DNA of 64,000 bases from Membranihabitans maritimus (GCF_021729145.1 NZ_JAJSLW010000010.1:62001-126000), one strand, 5' to 3'. Positions 54,299-63,853 are shown, counted from the stretch's first letter. The notes: generated by a model from the sequence alone, not told the origin. A program made the numbers and translations.

Positions 54299-56539
54299 AT
54301 GATGAGAAGAAGTATAGTTAATATTGTATTGATAGGTTTAATAGTGACTTTGTTCACAAGTGTCCACTGTTTGGCTAATTTTATTACGCCTCTCAAAGAA
54401 AGGGGATACAGTGTGATTCCATCACCTCAAAATGTGAAAATTACCGAGAATGATATTGTTTTAGATGATTCATGGTCCATAGATTCTCGGTTGCCTGACG
54501 ACCATATTGCCTTTCAAACACTAAAACTTGATTTTGAGAATTGGTTTGGGATTGAATTAGATGGGAAAGGGAACAAGAAAATCGAGCTTTCGATCAATGA
54601 GAACATTTTTGATTCCGACTTGTCTAATGCAGTAAAATCACAGGGATATATCATAGATATAAGTGAGGAGAAGGTTTCTATAACTGGGGGTTCTGATGCA
54701 GGCCTTTTGTACGGAGTTCAAACATTGAAGCAATTGGTCAGGCAAAATTCCGGAGTAGGAAATTATATTGTACCAGAAGGATCTATTTCAGATTGGCCGG
54801 ATTTGGAGTTGCGGTTTATTCATTGGGATACCAAGCATCACCAAGATCGAATGGCAACCCTGAAAAGATTTATTGATCAAGCTTCATATTTTAAGATTAA
54901 TGCCATTGCTTTTGAGATGGAAGATAAGTACGAATATCCCAGCCATCCTATTATTGGTGCTCCCGGAGCATTTACAAAAGAACAAATGCAAGAGCTTACA
55001 GAGTATGCACTGAAACGATTTATTGAATTAGTGCCATCTGTGCAAGCTCCTTCTCATATGGCCTTTGTGCTCAAGCACGAGGAGTTTGCGCATGTAAGGG
55101 CTGATGGGAGCAATTACCATAGTTGTATGTGTGATGAGGAGGCAATGGAGTTGATTTTTGATATGTATCAGGATATGATTGATGCCACGCCTGGAGTAGA
55201 ATACTTTTTTGTATCTACGGATGAGGTGTATTATGCTGGAATATGCGATAAATGTGAAAAAGAGTATAATGAAGAAAACAGAAGTCTTACATGGGTGAAT
55301 TTTGTCAACAGGGTATACGATTGGATGCAAGAAAGAAATAGAAAAGTAGTGGCATGGGTTGAATATCCTTTATGGCCTGAACATATTGAATTGTTACCTG
55401 CCGGATTAATTGATGGTATTACAGTTCCTAATCGGTCTGAAGAATGGCTTGAGAATGAAAATGAAGCAGGGATCAAACAATTAGCTTATAGTTCGATGCA
55501 GGGGGCTGAATATTTGTTTCCGAATTATTTTCCAACAAAATACCGAAATGGCGAAACAGAAGGACGTTTGAAAGAAGCGTCTCAAAAAGTTCAGGTCATT
55601 CGAGAAAAAGGAGCCAAACCCATTGGATCATTTGCTGCTGCCTGGGATGATGCTGGATTACACAATGAAACATTTTGGTTGGGGTGGGCTACAGTAACCC
55701 AATATTCCTGGACAGTATCCAAACCGTCATTAAATCAAAATAATGCCGACTTTATGGATGCATTTTACGGATATGACGCTCCTTTCATGGTAAACTTATA
55801 CAGGGATTTAGAAGTTGGAGCAAGGTTTTATGAAAGCGTTTGGGATACGCGAATTACTGATGAAAGAGATCCCGTATATGGAAGTTCGTATGGAAAAGGG
55901 GCTTACGATAAATATGACCCCTACTTGAAAATGCCGGAAATTCCACATGCGAAGACGTTGGATACAAGACCTGTATTTCAATTGGAATACGGTGATAAAA
56001 TAGAAGAAGCAGTTCAACTAGAACCTATATTGGAGCAAGTAATTGACCAGCTTCATTACAAAATGAACAAAGTATCTAGAAATAGATATAATCTTGAAGT
56101 ATTCTTATCTATTGCCGAACTCGAGTTATTTACCGTACAGACTATAATAAAAATTGCTGAGCTGGAAACCACCCTGGTAGGATTGGAAAAAAGAGGAAGA
56201 TCACATTTGGAAAAAGTCCAGGAACTGCTAGAGGTAAATAAGGCTGTCGGTGATATACTAAGTAATCAAAATGAAATGTGGGATAATCTAAAGACGGTGT
56301 GGCAAAAAAGTAGATTTGAAAAAGGAATGAGTGTCAATGGTAAGCATTTTGTCCACATACTCGACGATGTGAAGGACCATTTTGCAGACAGAAGAGTAGG
56401 ATTGGATTATATGTTGGCCCCGTTTCAGAGAATGGAAATACCTGAATGGAAAAATCAAATGGGTCAATTAATTAAAGATTATGCGCAATATCACGATGTG
56501 AAAATATCGGAAAAGGAAAAGAAAAGATTGGAAGACTAA
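54299..56539 (+). CDS. GH20-like beta-N-acetylhexosaminidase
   Basis: I start at the ATG at 54299 (a second ATG follows at once); upstream in-frame codons lie inside the terminator. Signal peptide about residues 1-27. Residues about 30-165 form the zincin-like GH20 N-terminal domain (GYSVIPSPQNVKIT, GLLYGVQTLKQL). The barrel follows (ELRFIHWDTKHHQDRMA) with the catalytic pair Asp308-Glu309 in VSTDEVYY. An extra helical C-terminal part (about 580-746) is rich in Lys and Glu. It should release terminal GlcNAc or GalNAc by substrate-assisted catalysis. A pair of CxC/CxxC cysteines (YHSCMC, GICDKCEK) near the active site is unusual and may bind metal. Confidence 0.8.
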   Translation: MMRRSIVNIVLIGLIVTLFTSVHCLANFITPLKERGYSVIPSPQNVKITENDIVLDDSWSIDSRLPDDHIAFQTLKLDFENWFGIELDGKGNKKIELSINENIFDSDLSNAVKSQGYIIDISEEKVSITGGSDAGLLYGVQTLKQLVRQNSGVGNYIVPEGSISDWPDLELRFIHWDTKHHQDRMATLKRFIDQASYFKINAIAFEMEDKYEYPSHPIIGAPGAFTKEQMQELTEYALKRFIELVPSVQAPSHMAFVLKHEEFAHVRADGSNYHSCMCDEEAMELIFDMYQDMIDATPGVEYFFVSTDEVYYAGICDKCEKEYNEENRSLTWVNFVNRVYDWMQERNRKVVAWVEYPLWPEHIELLPAGLIDGITVPNRSEEWLENENEAGIKQLAYSSMQGAEYLFPNYFPTKYRNGETEGRLKEASQKVQVIREKGAKPIGSFAAAWDDAGLHNETFWLGWATVTQYSWTVSKPSLNQNNADFMDAFYGYDAPFMVNLYRDLEVGARFYESVWDTRITDERDPVYGSSYGKGAYDKYDPYLKMPEIPHAKTLDTRPVFQLEYGDKIEEAVQLEPILEQVIDQLHYKMNKVSRNRYNLEVFLSIAELELFTVQTIIKIAELETTLVGLEKRGRSHLEKVQELLEVNKAVGDILSNQNEMWDNLKTVWQKSRFEKGMSVNGKHFVHILDDVKDHFADRRVGLDYMLAPFQRMEIPEWKNQMGQLIKDYAQYHDVKISEKEKKRLED

Positions 56540-56574
56540 AAAAGTTTCATAAACTTTGTTATTTTAATACATAA

Positions 56575-57822
56575 ATGAAACTTATATTTATTATTATCGG
56601 ATTATTTTACATTGTGTCATGTACGGAAATAACACAAAATAGTACGGAAAGAGTTGATCATCAATATTTCAAAGCAAGCTTTGAACATCATTATGTAACT
56701 CGTGATCTACCCGGTAGCTCAGACTGGGGGTATGGATGTCCTACATTGGCTGATTTTGATAATGATGGGGACCTGGATTATTCTTTTTCCGGCCCGGAAG
56801 GATTGTATTGGTTCGAAAACGGAGGGGTGGATTCATGGACTCGACATGATGTTGGAATATTGGATATACGTGCCTTAGGAGCTAATTCTTTTGATGTTGA
56901 CAATGATGGTTGGAAAGATATAGTAATTGGAGGAAATTGGTTTAGAAACCCTCAATCCCCTACAACTGAGAGTTTTTATAAGTATACTTATGATCCTGAA
57001 ATTAATTCAAATATTCATGATATAGTAATTGAGGATATTGACGGCGATAGAAAGAAAGATGTTATTGTTTTGGGAGAAGATGCAGGGCTGTTTTGGTACA
57101 AAATTCCAGAAAATTCTCAGGGGCCATGGACTAAATTCACTATTACTCTGGATGTGTTAGAGTCCAAAGATCACATTCATGCAGGATTTTTTCCCAGAGG
57201 AGTGGATGACCTGGATGGAGATGGCGATGCAGATGTCGTTTTACCTGACCGCTGGTTGGAGAATATCGATAACGGGAAAAATTGGAAAAGACATCCCTTG
57301 CCGTTTGGCAAAAGAGGGCCATACGGTTTGTCTTCCAGAAGTTGGATTACTGATTTGGACAATGATGGAGATGCAGATATTGTTATGACAGACTGTGATC
57401 AGGTCGCATCGCGGGCTGCCTGGCTTGAAAATGACGGTGGAATTATTCCCCGTTTTACTACGCGATTCTTACCCTTTTCAGCACCTGGAATCAGAGGATC
57501 TTTTCATTCTTTATTTGTTGGTGATTTGGACAATGACGGGGATAAAGACATAATGACTTGTGACCAGGAAGACGATTCTATTCCGCCGGAGGGGGCTTCG
57601 CCTAGATGGTATGTTTGGGAAAACTTCGGGAATAGTCAAAATCCCATTTTTGAAGAACGGGTAATTGCAAATAATCGAATTGGTGGACATGATGCCCTAG
57701 TTGGTGATTTGGACAATGATGGAGACCTTGATATTATTTCGAAAGTATGGAACCTTTGGCCGGAAAGTGGTAATAACGGAGTGGAACATGCAGACCTGTT
57801 AGAAAATAAAGTTGTGAATTAA
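56575..57822 (+). CDS. FG-GAP/VCBS-repeat lipoprotein
   Basis: A 415-residue lipoprotein (signal with YIVSC, Cys16) built of at least seven calcium-binding loops of the DxDxDGxxD kind, e.g. DFDNDGDLDY, DVDNDGWKDI, DLDGDGDADVV, DLDNDGDKDI. These form an integrin-like beta-propeller. No enzyme motif is seen. Proteins of this kind in PULs bind glycan or act as lyases of uncertain type. The GH43-like gene follows after 13 bases. Confidence 0.85.
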   Translation: MKLIFIIIGLFYIVSCTEITQNSTERVDHQYFKASFEHHYVTRDLPGSSDWGYGCPTLADFDNDGDLDYSFSGPEGLYWFENGGVDSWTRHDVGILDIRALGANSFDVDNDGWKDIVIGGNWFRNPQSPTTESFYKYTYDPEINSNIHDIVIEDIDGDRKKDVIVLGEDAGLFWYKIPENSQGPWTKFTITLDVLESKDHIHAGFFPRGVDDLDGDGDADVVLPDRWLENIDNGKNWKRHPLPFGKRGPYGLSSRSWITDLDNDGDADIVMTDCDQVASRAAWLENDGGIIPRFTTRFLPFSAPGIRGSFHSLFVGDLDNDGDKDIMTCDQEDDSIPPEGASPRWYVWENFGNSQNPIFEERVIANNRIGGHDALVGDLDNDGDLDIISKVWNLWPESGNNGVEHADLLENKVVN

Positions 57823-57835
57823 TCAAATTTTAAAA

Positions 57836-58756
57836 ATGGAGAAATTCTTTGCCCTTTCTTTTTTGTGTTTATTTTTTTGTAGTTGTGGTGATTCAAACAT
57901 AAAAAATGATATTGATAAATTTCCAGCCGAACTGGTTGAATTTGAACCTTCTGAAATGAACCCCGTTTTCAAAGGAGGCGGTAAGGGAAGTTGGGATGAA
58001 ATGATTCGCGAAAGGGGGTTTATTTTACACGATGGAGATCTATATCGAATGTGGTATACGGGGTACAGAGATACTGTATCAAATATTAAATATTTAGGGT
58101 ATGCAACTTCAGAAGATGGCATCCATTGGGAGAGGTATAAAGACAATCCAATATTCAGAGGGAAATGGACAGAGGATATGTTTGTTCAAAAGGTGGGCAG
58201 TATTTACTATATGTATGCCGAAGGTACTAATGACAGGGCTCATTTGTTAACTTCCAAAGACGGTATTCATTGGGAGGAAATAGGTGATTTGGTAATTGAA
58301 AAAAGAGATGGTGAAATAATAGAGCCTCCCTACGGAACGCCGACTTTGTGGATTGAAGATGGGAAATGGTACCTTTTCTATGAAAGAAATGACATGGGAG
58401 TATGGTTAGCAACATCAAACGATAAATTACATTGGAAGAATGTGCAGGATGATCCGGTATTACCCATGGGACCCGGGGAGTATGATAAAGAAGCGGTCGC
58501 TGCCAATCAGATTGTGAAACAAAACGGATATTACTATTTATATTATCACGCCACTGGACATCCGGAATGGATGACCAAAGAAGTAGATTGGTCTTCTAAT
58601 GTAGCTAGATCAAAAGATTTAATAAACTGGGAGAAATATCCTGATAATCCGATTATAGATGGCAATTTCTCCAGTCCAATTTTGGTTTTCGAAGGGGGCA
58701 AGCCAGTATTGTATACAATGCATGCACGCGTAGACCGGTTTGAACACAAGAATTAA
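57836..58756 (+). CDS. GH43/GH32-like five-bladed-propeller glycosidase, lipoprotein
   Basis: A 306-residue lipoprotein (signal ending LFFCSCGD). The repeated units YLGYATSEDGIHWERYKDNPIF, ending in the related LLTSKDGIHWEE, LATSNDKLHWKN and ARSKDLINWEKYPDNPII, are the blades of the GH43/GH62/GH32/GH117 fold. An acidic residue sits in the expected places (e.g. the EKAVAAN-like DKEAVAANQ), but the catalytic trio cannot be assigned by eye. It may remove an arabinofuranose, anhydrogalactose or other side residue. Its stop overlaps the earliest possible start of the lyase gene. Confidence 0.65.
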   Translation: MEKFFALSFLCLFFCSCGDSNIKNDIDKFPAELVEFEPSEMNPVFKGGGKGSWDEMIRERGFILHDGDLYRMWYTGYRDTVSNIKYLGYATSEDGIHWERYKDNPIFRGKWTEDMFVQKVGSIYYMYAEGTNDRAHLLTSKDGIHWEEIGDLVIEKRDGEIIEPPYGTPTLWIEDGKWYLFYERNDMGVWLATSNDKLHWKNVQDDPVLPMGPGEYDKEAVAANQIVKQNGYYYLYYHATGHPEWMTKEVDWSSNVARSKDLINWEKYPDNPIIDGNFSSPILVFEGGKPVLYTMHARVDRFEHKN

Positions 58757-60968
58757 GATATTGATTTGCCAGTTGAAGCTATTGAGTTTTATTTTTTATT
58801 TTTTTGTTGGGCTTAATCCTTTGGTAAGCCAGTCCGGTTTGGATACGGAATTGCCTTTATTAAAAGTGAAAGATGGACATCCCCGATTGTTTCTGAATTT
58901 ACAATTGATGGTTGAAATTAAAAGGAATGCCTTGTTTCGGGATCAAGATATTTTTAAAGAGATAAAAGAAAATGTAGATAAACTGGAAGGATCTGATCTT
59001 GAACTGGAAAATCCCTTAATACGCGATGGCCATAAAAGCCCAAGTCATAAATTTGGTACGCGAGCTGCTGAAGCAGCTATTCTGTTTTTGATTTTGGAAG
59101 ATCGGAAATACCTGGAAATATCTAAAGACTTGTTGAGGATAACGATTAAGTATTATCAAATAAGGAATGATAATAATCTCAATATTCATTGGTATAATTT
59201 CAGCAGGATCAATGCTCTGGCCGCGTTTGACTGGATATTTAATTACCTTTCAAAGTCAGAGAAAGATGAATTGGGGAGACCATTATTGGAGGCAATCGCC
59301 TTTATGGCCGACCACCCTAATCGAAGAGATATATTCAGGAGGAATGGGGGAGGAGTACAGTCAGGGTTTTACGGGCCTAATGCATTGCCGTGGTATGCAG
59401 GGGTTGTTTTTTACAGAACTGGAATCAATGATTTATTAGCTGAAAAACTATTAACATCAGGTTTTGAAGACCATATTAAAATGTTGAAGCACAGAAGTAA
59501 AAGAGCTGGCGATGATGGAGGGTCAAACTCTGGAGTTATAGGATATGCGCTGGGAGCGTATCCCTGGGCTGCATTCAACTTTTTTCATACCTTTTTTTCT
59601 GCGACGGGTATAGACATATCTAAGAGATGGGATTATCTACCGAATTTTGTCAATTATGTATTTTGGAATTGGTTGCCAGACAAACTGGAATTTGGGTACG
59701 GCGATGCCAAACATCTGGATAATGCATTACCAGTTGGCCTTTTGTCTCTTCATCTTGAACAACTTTTGCATTTTTACAAAGATGACTTTCCGCAAATGGA
59801 AAAAGTAGCTCGTTATTTGATAAAGCAATTAAGCGATGTTCGACAAGAAGATTTTCCATACATGAGATTTTTATTAAATCCTGGTGTGGATAAGAAAGCA
59901 TCTCTTGGTTTTTTACAAGAAGTACCCATCGCCAGGCATTTTGAAAATATGGGGCAGGTATTTTTCAGGTCTGGGAATAGAGTTGACGATACCTATGCCC
60001 TTTTTACCGCTGGTGGAAGTGCGCAACACAAGCATTTTGATGACAATAATTTTGTAATTTTCAGAAATGGATTTTTAGCCTTGGATTCAGGAACACGACC
60101 GCAACCCGGTATTCATTTGTCTCACTATTACTGCAGGACGGTAGCCCACAATTGCATAACAGTTAAAATGCCTGGAGAACAAATGCCCAAATATTGGGGC
60201 GGACCATCAAAGAAAGAAGAAGATTTACCGATTCCGAATGATGGTGGCCAAAATGAATTGATTGGTGGCCATATTTTTGCCTTCGATGAAAACGAACAAT
60301 ATGCCTATGTGGCGAGTAATGCCACAAATTCATATCATGAGGCAAAAGTAGAGGAAGTAATCAGACAGTTCGTTTTTGTGCCACCGGATCACTTTGTGAT
60401 TTTTGATAGAGTAAGGTCTACAAAACGGGAATATTCAAAAAGGTGGTTATTACACACAGCTTCAGAACCGGAGATGAATTCATTACAGTTTAAGGCGAGT
60501 CATCAAAAGGGTGTTTTATTTTGTCGAACATTATTCCCGAAAAGGGCAAAAATTGCCAAGGTAGGTGGTGAAGGAAAACAATTTTGGTCTGATGGAAAAA
60601 ATTGGTTATTACCAGAGTTAACGCCTGACGACTGGAACTACAAAGGTATGAATTGGCTGGATAATGAGCACGATCTATTTGGGCAATGGAGGGTGGAAGT
60701 TGTTCCGGAGAAGGCTGCCAAAGAAGATTATTTCCTGCATTTGATACAAGTAGGGGATGGGGCCATGGAACAAATGACAGTTTCCAAAGCTATTGCATGT
60801 GGTAATTCATTGGGAGTTGGATTTCAATATGGAGAAAAAGAATTTGAAGTTACTTTTTTCAAAGAAGGGGATACAGGTGGTGAAATCACCATCTTCCGGA
60901 AAGGTCGTAAAATACTGGAAGAAAATTTCACAACCGATCTGAAGTCACAAAAGGGATTTTTGGATTAA
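58740..60968 (+). CDS. Heparinase II/III family polysaccharide lyase
   Basis: About 740 residues: signal sequence, helical toroid (about 45-400; HWYNFSRINALAAFDWIFNYL, GGGVQSGFYGPNALPW, with DDGGSNSGV) and a beta-sandwich C-terminal domain (about 430-720) with QHKHFDDNNFVIFRNGFLALDSG, the PF07940 signature carrying the catalytic-region His. Such enzymes split uronic-acid-containing chains (heparin, alginate, other glycosaminoglycans) by elimination. No ATG precedes the signal peptide: the frame offers TTG codons at 58740, 58761 and 58773, so translation starts at TTG, overlapping or directly after the previous stop. I give the earliest. Confidence 0.85.
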   Translation: MNTRIKILICQLKLLSFIFYFFVGLNPLVSQSGLDTELPLLKVKDGHPRLFLNLQLMVEIKRNALFRDQDIFKEIKENVDKLEGSDLELENPLIRDGHKSPSHKFGTRAAEAAILFLILEDRKYLEISKDLLRITIKYYQIRNDNNLNIHWYNFSRINALAAFDWIFNYLSKSEKDELGRPLLEAIAFMADHPNRRDIFRRNGGGVQSGFYGPNALPWYAGVVFYRTGINDLLAEKLLTSGFEDHIKMLKHRSKRAGDDGGSNSGVIGYALGAYPWAAFNFFHTFFSATGIDISKRWDYLPNFVNYVFWNWLPDKLEFGYGDAKHLDNALPVGLLSLHLEQLLHFYKDDFPQMEKVARYLIKQLSDVRQEDFPYMRFLLNPGVDKKASLGFLQEVPIARHFENMGQVFFRSGNRVDDTYALFTAGGSAQHKHFDDNNFVIFRNGFLALDSGTRPQPGIHLSHYYCRTVAHNCITVKMPGEQMPKYWGGPSKKEEDLPIPNDGGQNELIGGHIFAFDENEQYAYVASNATNSYHEAKVEEVIRQFVFVPPDHFVIFDRVRSTKREYSKRWLLHTASEPEMNSLQFKASHQKGVLFCRTLFPKRAKIAKVGGEGKQFWSDGKNWLLPELTPDDWNYKGMNWLDNEHDLFGQWRVEVVPEKAAKEDYFLHLIQVGDGAMEQMTVSKAIACGNSLGVGFQYGEKEFEVTFFKEGDTGGEITIFRKGRKILEENFTTDLKSQKGFLD

Positions 60969-61067
60969 TGTTTTTGATCCGGAAGTTATTTATAAAAACT
61001 AATGTTTGGAGAATTTTTTAAGAGTGTAGACCCCAAGAATATTTTGAAGAATAAGATAAAAAATGTA

Positions 61068-62528
61068 ATGATGAAAAAATTAATTTTTCTCACTCTACTT
61101 TGTGTATCAATTGTGATGCTTGACAAGGGGAACTGTCAGTCCCAAAGTAGTTATCAAATGGAAGCGGTAACGGAATTTTCGCTAGGAGAGGCTGTAGGCC
61201 AGGTTCGGGCTGTCCCGGTAAATATTGATAAAGAAAAATCGGGTTTGCTTTTAGTGTATTCCAAGGATAAAGAGATAGATCCCTGGAATGAAATGTTTTA
61301 TGCGCCGACTGATAATCTAAAGTTTGCTATGTACAACCATAATGGAGAACTTTTATGGAGAAAAGAGCTCGAATACGGCACTATCAATGGGGTGTGGTTT
61401 ACTCCCGTATATCCTTTTGACCTGGATTCTGACGGAACAGAAGAAATTTACTTTGTTAAGAATACAGATTCTGTTCATATTTTAAGTTATGACAAACTTC
61501 GATTAGTAGCTCTTGATTCCCGGAATGGAGAAACAATTGGCCAATGGCCTTGGAAGAAAACAGTGTATGGATCGAATAGTGCTATGTTTCGTAACTTTAT
61601 TATAGGTGGATATGTAGAGGAGGAGCCTGTTTTGATTACTGCTCAGGGAACGTATGGTAAAATGGGCTTGCAAGCCTGGAATAAGGGAATGAAAATGCGA
61701 TGGGATCTTTTAATTCCAGACGATAATAAAGGAGCAAGAGGAAGCCATATGTCGCCGGTGTTGGATATTAATAGAGATAATGTCGACGAGATATTATGGG
61801 GTGAGCGATGTATTAGTATTGATAGTGGGAAATACTTATTTATTGCCGATAAAGATAGATACAATGGTCATTCTGATGTTATTCAGCCAACTCTTGACCG
61901 GTCTACACAGGATTGGTATCTATTTACATGTCGGGAAAGCGGTGAGGATGGCAGCATTCAGCCACGGGTAGTAATGTTTGACGATCAAGGAAACCGGGTT
62001 TGGACGGACCTGGAGGTTGGACATATGGATATGGGATGGACTGCACACGTGAATTCAGGAGAGGCGAACGTATTGGCATATACTATAAGTAGAGGTGATA
62101 AGGTTGCGGGTCCTGATGGGTTTATTAGGTTTGATGTGAAAGAGTATATCTACCATGCCCTAACCGGGGATAAAATGGAACTCTCTTTTAATGTTTACAA
62201 TACAATTCCTGTAGATATAAATGGGGATGGATATCATGAGTTTATTTCTGGGTTGGGTGAACAAGCTGATAGGAATTTGTACACTGTGGGGGGTGAAGCC
62301 ATATCTTACTTGGGAGAAAGAGCATATGTAGCGATGGCTTCCAAATTTATGGACTTGCCCGGAGAACAGATACTTTGCTATTACCCAAATGGCGATGTGA
62401 AAATATGGGCGGATAAGAAAGCTTTTGATACTCCGGTTGCAAGGAAGCGTTATAGAAACCCTTATTACCACTCCTGCCAAAAATTGACGGCAGTAGGATA
62501 TAATTTGTCGAATTTGGGCGGCTTGTAA
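61068..62528 (+). CDS. Exported beta-propeller protein resembling rhamnogalacturonan lyase PL11
   Basis: Start at the ATG at 61068 or 61071, which opens a signal peptide (MMKKLIFLTLLCVSIVMLDKGNC). The 486 residues contain calcium-type loops FDLDSDGTEEIYF, LDINRDNVDEILWG and VDINGDGYHEFISG spaced along a propeller, and end NPYYHSCQKLTAVGYN, like the ending of PL11 lyases. The likeness is from pattern memory; it could equally be a binding protein. It is the last gene of PUL2, and no terminator is obvious after it. Confidence 0.6.
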   Translation: MMKKLIFLTLLCVSIVMLDKGNCQSQSSYQMEAVTEFSLGEAVGQVRAVPVNIDKEKSGLLLVYSKDKEIDPWNEMFYAPTDNLKFAMYNHNGELLWRKELEYGTINGVWFTPVYPFDLDSDGTEEIYFVKNTDSVHILSYDKLRLVALDSRNGETIGQWPWKKTVYGSNSAMFRNFIIGGYVEEEPVLITAQGTYGKMGLQAWNKGMKMRWDLLIPDDNKGARGSHMSPVLDINRDNVDEILWGERCISIDSGKYLFIADKDRYNGHSDVIQPTLDRSTQDWYLFTCRESGEDGSIQPRVVMFDDQGNRVWTDLEVGHMDMGWTAHVNSGEANVLAYTISRGDKVAGPDGFIRFDVKEYIYHALTGDKMELSFNVYNTIPVDINGDGYHEFISGLGEQADRNLYTVGGEAISYLGERAYVAMASKFMDLPGEQILCYYPNGDVKIWADKKAFDTPVARKRYRNPYYHSCQKLTAVGYNLSNLGGL

Positions 62529-62911
62529 AAGAGTATATTTTTTGTAAACTACATTAGATATAAAAATAATAGTATTGTAGAAGTGTTGCGTCAAGTATCT
62601 TCCTGTCGCTGACCGCACATTCTCAAAATGACACGGAATGTCAGTTCACGAGGTGGGCATTTATACCATATTCCAAATCACATTTAGAGAAAAAGAAGTA
62701 TTGTTGATGGGTGTAAGATTAAGGTGAGCTTTAATAGCGGATTTATTTGGAAAAGATAACATTCTGGCGTTATGGACTTATATGGGGATTGTTGTTAATT
62801 GGCTATATTTATTGATAAGAAGGGGGACTAAATATATTATTTATGGAAATTTTGTTTGGGTTAGTGTAAGATCGGATTTCGGCAGAGAATTTGGAATGAG
62901 ATAGAATAAAA
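62529..62911. other. Convergent intergenic region, REP-like remnant
   Basis: About 380 bases between the last PUL2 gene and the leftward sigma gene. The part near 62615-62655 (TCTCAAAATGACACGGAATG then TCAGTTCACGAGG) looks like a worn copy of a dispersed palindromic repeat common in Bacteroidota. No gene seen. Confidence 0.4.
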
Positions 62912-63487
62912 TTACCACCAATACCACCAGATCGTAAGCCAAATCATTGTTTTGCGGATTCTTCTCAAGAGTTTTAATGCGTGACTGATGTGAGTTTCAA
63001 CAGTTCGGATGGAAATACCCATTTCTTTTGCAATTTCCCGGTTTGGAATATGTTCAAACCTGCTTTTGTAGAAAACTTTTCGACATTTGCTGGGGAGTTT
63101 TTCCATATGGTGTAAAATTTCTTCTTTAAGTTCTTCTGATGTCAGTGGAGCCGTACTGGATAGTTTGCTCTGTATTTCTTTGGATGTCTGGAGATGATCC
63201 TGTCGGATACGGTTTTTTCTCAAAGCTTTAAGCACTTTGTATTTGACAGATTGGTGGAGATAGGCCGGAAGGTTTTCGATACGGTTAAATTGTTTTTTGT
63301 CCCAAAGATCCGTAAAAACCTCTTGAACAATATCTTCGCTTAAGTTGCTGTCCTTTAGTACTTTATATGCCTGTATGAACATGTTGTCCCAATAAAGATC
63401 ATACCATTCCCTGAAAACAGCTTCATCGTGTTTCCCCAACTTTTTAACCGGTTTATGTTCCGGGCGATCTCTATTTTCTTGTGACAT
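62912..63487 (-). CDS. ECF RNA polymerase sigma factor, SusC/FecR-associated type
   Basis: A 191-residue paralogue of the sigma factor at 39340-39912. Region 2: YDLYWDNMFIQAYKVLKDSN and EDIVQEVFTDLWDKKQF; region 4: LPSKCRKVFYKSRFEH and the recognition helix EIAKEMGISIRTVETHI. The start includes a short charged extension (MSQENRDRPEHKPVKK). Like its paralogue it ends in an aromatic/hydrophobic tail (TMIWLTIWWYWW). The gene faces PUL2 tail to tail. The locus it controls may lie to the right of the window, or it may be the partner missing from PUL1. Confidence 0.93.
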   Translation of the reverse strand: MSQENRDRPEHKPVKKLGKHDEAVFREWYDLYWDNMFIQAYKVLKDSNLSEDIVQEVFTDLWDKKQFNRIENLPAYLHQSVKYKVLKALRKNRIRQDHLQTSKEIQSKLSSTAPLTSEELKEEILHHMEKLPSKCRKVFYKSRFEHIPNREIAKEMGISIRTVETHISHALKLLRRIRKTMIWLTIWWYWW

Positions 63488-63571
63488 AGAGCGAAGAAAT
63501 TTAATAATTCACCATTTGTTCAAGATTAAAAAAGTTAGTAGTATTGGTCCCAATATTGAAATTTTATTTCA

Positions 63572-63599
63572 GATAAAAAAATAATTTCATTTTTTTATC
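63572..63599. repeat. Inverted repeat GATAAAAAAAT-N6-ATTTTTTTATC
   Basis: Perfect 11-base arms, 6-base spacer, 85 bases upstream of the sigma start. Low complexity lowers its weight; it may be a transcription signal or curved DNA. Confidence 0.5.
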
Positions 63600-63853
63600 C
63601 TAATTGCAAAAAGCTTTAATTCGGTGTAACAGCTATTTTGCGGAAGAATTGTTACTTGCTATATTCACGTTCTTAATACGCTTCAATAACTGTAGGCTAT
63701 AATTAACAGGGAGGAATGATTGTAAGCGTTGGATTTACAGTCAATTATGCCAATATTTGCCGCCTGTGGCCTCCTAGTTATGTCATTATAAAATAATTAT
63801 GACCGAATAGTTGGTATTTTCGACTTTCGGGGCAAAGAGTTCAATTAAAATGC

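Noticed and set aside
62160-62618. 152-codon minus-strand frame at the end of PUL2
   Set aside because: It overlaps the PL11-like gene, has no recognisable motif and an unusual residue mix.
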